Assembly (NCBI GenBank): GCA_017051695.1
Contig: JAFIDK010000006.1
Location: 330,445-394,444, forward strand
Length of the DNA: 64,000 nucleotides
Reading direction: 5' to 3'
Source of the DNA: Algoriphagus aestuarii
GTDB taxonomy: Bacteria > Bacteroidota > Bacteroidia > Cytophagales > Cyclobacteriaceae
Shown here one piece after another: positions 61,769 through 64,000 of the stretch (within the stretch, counting starts at the first letter, position 1; each line of letters starts with the position of its first letter). A program made the position numbers and the translations under genes. The notes beneath the pieces were generated by a model that was not told the origin of the DNA, did no database searches, and saw nothing but the letters and a program-made list of their open reading frames with translations.

Positions 61769-62269
61769 TCAAAAGACCATCATTGGATTAGGACATTTTA
61801 GTTTTTTTTTGGCTGGTTGGATAATTATTTATCCAGAAAATAAATGGCCTAATAAATCCAAATTTTTAAGGGGGCTCGTAATTATTTCAAACCAAAATTA
61901 AACACTGTTTTATTTGCCAAAAGGACATTTATTTATAATTTCAGAACCCAATTTTTAATGAAATCAAAACAAAATTCCAATCATATCATTTAATTGGGTT
62001 TTACATCATTAAAAACGCATGTTGAAATAGTGATAAAAAACATGAATTATTTCAATAAAGCAATTGGATAGAATTCTAAACTGATTATGTTTTATTCAAA
62101 AAGAAAATTATAATCCATTTCTTAAAATAAAATTGGAGAGATTAGAATTTCGATAGACATTTGTTAATCAATAATTTACCCTTGAATTCTTTATAGTATC
62201 AATCCAAAGCTTTATATTTGAAATACATTTTTATGATGTTAAAATTCATTTTAATCTTAAAATGAAAAT
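61769..62269 (+). other. AT-rich intergenic region
   Basis: 501 bases without a supported gene. Very AT-rich, with stops in all frames. The only signal I can support is the -7 box at 62213-62220; no terminator hairpin is evident after the first glycine-rich gene. Confidence 0.6.
62213..62220 (+). promoter_or_regulatory. Candidate -7 box for the repeat-protein gene
   Basis: TATATTTG fits TAnnTTTG, 49 bases before the ATG at 62270. Confidence 0.42.
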
Positions 62270-64000
62270 ATGGCAAAACGTCTACTCAAAAGTATTCTAA
62301 TTTTTCTTCTGATTTTGATCGGCTGGGATGCTTATGGGCAGTGCCCTTCTCCAACAACAATTACAACTACGGGGAATAATACTTGGTTAGTTCCGTCTGG
62401 CGTGACATCAATAACCGTAGAGGTTTGGGGCGCAGGTGGTGCAGGTGGAGTTGCAAGTGGAAACCCTTCTACAGGTGGAGGTGGATCTGGAGGTGGATAT
62501 GTTAGGACTACATTAACAGTTACCCCCGGGTCTTCTATTTCCTATTTTGTTGGCCAAGGTGGTTCTGGTGCGTCAGGAGGAAACGGACAAAGCTCTTGGT
62601 TTCAAAATAACTCTACGGTATTAGCAATAGGTGGAAATGGTGCTGGATCATCGACTGGGGTAGGAACAGGAGCTGCTGGAGTCACAACTGGTAATATAGG
62701 CGGGACATTAAGCTCTTGGTATGGAGGTGCCGGTGGCAATGCAAACAGTACTACCAGTGGTGGTGGTGGAGCAAGTGCAGGAACATCTGGAAATGGAAAT
62801 GCTGCCAATGGAACTTTAGGAGGAACATCTTCGAATGGTAGCTTTGCCGGGCCTGATGGAACAAATAGTGTAACTTCTGGGACAAATGGTTTTAGCCCTG
62901 GTAGTGGAGGTGCAGGAGGAAAAAGAAGTGGCGGTAGTTCCAATAATGGTGGAAATGGAGGGAATGGACAAATCCGGATAACTATTAATCCAAGTGCAGT
63001 TGGCGCTGTTTCCTCAAACCAAACAATCTGTAGTGGTTCATCTCCTTCTAACTTGACGATTGCCAGTGCAACAGGTACGATCCAATGGCAAAGGGCTGAT
63101 AATTTAAGTTTTACAACCAATGTCACTAATCTCGGAACCAATTCTACCACGCTTACTTCAGCTCAAATCGGAACCCTTACAGCAACTCGGTATTTTAGAG
63201 CTGTTGTTACCAATGGATCTTGTCCACCAGTTTATTCCTCAATAATAACTGTAACTGTTAATCCTGTAGCAAGCGTTACCGCTATGAATACTACCATTTG
63301 TAGCGGCGATGCATTTTCTGTTACCCCTGCAAATAGTACCAATGGGGTAGTTCCTGCTGGTACCACCTATTCATGGTCGGCGCCTGCGGTTACTGGAGGA
63401 ATAACCGGGGGGGCAGCAGGTACTGGTGCAACTGCTATCGCCGGAACTTTAACCAACCCGACAAACACGGCGCAAACTGCAACTTATACCGTAACTCCTA
63501 CTTCAGGTTCTTGTCCCGGTACTCCTTTCACCGTCACAGTTACTGTAAGTCCTAAGCCCGCTGTGACCAATATGACCGCAACGGTTTGTAGTGGGGATGC
63601 TTTTTCTGTTACCCCTGCAAATAGTACCAATGGGGTAGTTCCTGCTGGTACCACTTATTCATGGTCGGCGCCTGTGGTTACTGGAGGAATAACCGGGGGG
63701 GCTGCAGGTACTGGTGCAACTGCTATCGCCGGAACTTTAACCAACCCGACAAACACGGCGCAAACCGCAACTTATACCGTAACTCCTACTTCAGGTTCTT
63801 GTCCCGGTTCTCCTTTCACCGTCACAGTTACTGTAAGTCCTAAGCCCGCTGTGACCAATATGACCGCAACGGCTTGTAGTGGGGATGCTTTTTCTGTTAC
63901 CCCTGCAAATAGTACCAATGGGGTAGTTCCTGCTGGTACCACTTATTCATGGTCGGCGCCTGCGGTTACTGGAGGAATAACCGGGGGGGCTGCAGGTACT
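62270..64000 (+). CDS. Glycine-rich PKD-like repeat surface protein (3' end outside window)
   Basis: An open frame from ATG 62270 to the window end, at least 577 codons, with no stop. Signal peptide 1-24 ('LLILIGWDAYGQ'). Residues 50-243 form a Gly/Ser/Asn/Thr-rich module like that of the previous gene ('VEVWGAGGAGGVASG'). From about 250 on are cysteine-bracketed modules ('ICSGSSPSNLTI'), then 96-residue repeats beginning 'VSPKPAVTNMTATVCSGDAF' and containing 'VPAGTTYSWSAPAVTGG', the PKD-like module of giant Bacteroidota surface proteins. Such proteins usually end in a T9SS sorting domain, here beyond the window. Probably an adhesin or matrix protein. Confidence 0.85.
   Translation, partial: MAKRLLKSILIFLLILIGWDAYGQCPSPTTITTTGNNTWLVPSGVTSITVEVWGAGGAGGVASGNPSTGGGGSGGGYVRTTLTVTPGSSISYFVGQGGSGASGGNGQSSWFQNNSTVLAIGGNGAGSSTGVGTGAAGVTTGNIGGTLSSWYGGAGGNANSTTSGGGGASAGTSGNGNAANGTLGGTSSNGSFAGPDGTNSVTSGTNGFSPGSGGAGGKRSGGSSNNGGNGGNGQIRITINPSAVGAVSSNQTICSGSSPSNLTIASATGTIQWQRADNLSFTTNVTNLGTNSTTLTSAQIGTLTATRYFRAVVTNGSCPPVYSSIITVTVNPVASVTAMNTTICSGDAFSVTPANSTNGVVPAGTTYSWSAPAVTGGITGGAAGTGATAIAGTLTNPTNTAQTATYTVTPTSGSCPGTPFTVTVTVSPKPAVTNMTATVCSGDAFSVTPANSTNGVVPAGTTYSWSAPVVTGGITGGAAGTGATAIAGTLTNPTNTAQTATYTVTPTSGSCPGSPFTVTVTVSPKPAVTNMTATACSGDAFSVTPANSTNGVVPAGTTYSWSAPAVTGGITGGAAGT
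63257..64000 (+). repeat. Tandem 288-bp coding repeats
   Basis: Units start at 63257, 63545 and 63833 (last one cut by the window end), each 288 bases = 96 codons. Units 2 and 3 differ at only a few bases over the visible part; unit 1 differs mainly in its first third (63257-63312). The array clearly continues beyond the window. Confidence 0.93.

Noticed and set aside
62602-63150. 182-codon minus-strand open frame rich in Pro, Val and Leu
   Set aside because: Mirror of the Gly-rich coding sequence of the plus-strand surface protein; composition is what reversed GGN codons give.
63373-63843. Two 60-codon plus-strand frames with almost the same sequence
   Set aside because: Alternative-frame readings of the 288-bp repeats, inside the large open frame from 62270.
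63257-64000. Repeat array as a possible CRISPR
   Set aside because: Units are 288 bases, directly adjacent and in frame as coding modules; there are no spacers or cas genes.
1-64000. tRNA or rRNA genes, insertion sequences, phage genes
   Set aside because: None found by eye: no cloverleaf-like segments with CCA-side and T-arm sequence in the gaps, and no transposase or integrase motifs.

Overview
This is a stretch of chromosome from a member of the Bacteroidota. The best guess is the Cytophagales, family Cyclobacteriaceae, close to Algoriphagus. That placement is inferred from gene content and order, because the window holds no rRNA gene. The pointers are Bacteroidota gene strings (nusB-ytxH-DUF1573-yajC-ybbR-coaE; nadK-DUF6089-uppS-bamA-ompH-ompH), a TonB-dependent receptor with an N-terminal carboxypeptidase-regulatory-like domain, surface proteins with type IX secretion features, few Shine-Dalgarno sites, and -7 boxes fitting TAnnTTTG. 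Base composition is even and fairly AT-rich. I see no tRNA, rRNA, transposase, phage gene or CRISPR array.

Layout. 1-4377: end of nusB, then a housekeeping operon to coaE and a bestrophin-like channel. 4378-12479: an NTF2-like secreted protein, a HipA-like kinase/DUF3037/esterase operon, a TonB-dependent receptor, and an amino-acid permease with an aldo-keto reductase fused to a Rid domain. 12628-19812 (minus): a large BNR-repeat protein, a small hypothetical, a peroxiredoxin-thioredoxin-DUF6952 operon, serS and a lipoprotein. 19888-29646 (plus): 2OG-Fe(II) oxygenase, chrA, CBS protein, nadK, DUF6089, uppS, bamA, two ompH genes, thioredoxin. 29677-36850 (minus): an RluB-type pseudouridine synthase with a long basic tail, murQ with a sugar kinase, cytochrome b5 and an arginase-fold protein, nqrF without its usual partners, and accD. 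37079-43331: cstA, a vanadium-haloperoxidase-like lipoprotein between two outer-membrane barrel genes, and two small membrane proteins. 43395-48095 (minus): rimP-nusA-infB. 48421-53880 (plus): the complete mreB-mreC-mreD-pbp2-rodA cell-shape operon. 53882-56295 (minus): an HD-hydrolase/PycTM-like membrane protein pair and an unrecognised protein. 56328-59895 (plus): ferredoxin, tdk, recO, rho. 60251-64000: two glycine-rich surface proteins, the second running off the window with near-identical 288-bp repeats.

How the genes work together. Most of the window is core biology: envelope building (yajC, bamA, ompH, uppS, mre/rod), transcription and translation (nusB, nusA, rho, infB, rimP, serS, rluB), cofactors (coaE, nadK) and wall recycling (murQ plus kinase). 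Small accessory cassettes sit between these blocks. The most unusual is the two-gene operon at 53882-55039, which looks like a split form of the HD plus Pycsar-effector (PycTM) architecture and has no visible cyclase. Next are the HipA-like/DUF3037 pair, the AKR-Rid fusion lacking the RidA arginine, the arginase-fold protein with changed metal ligands, and a strong hairpin just before the rimP start codon.
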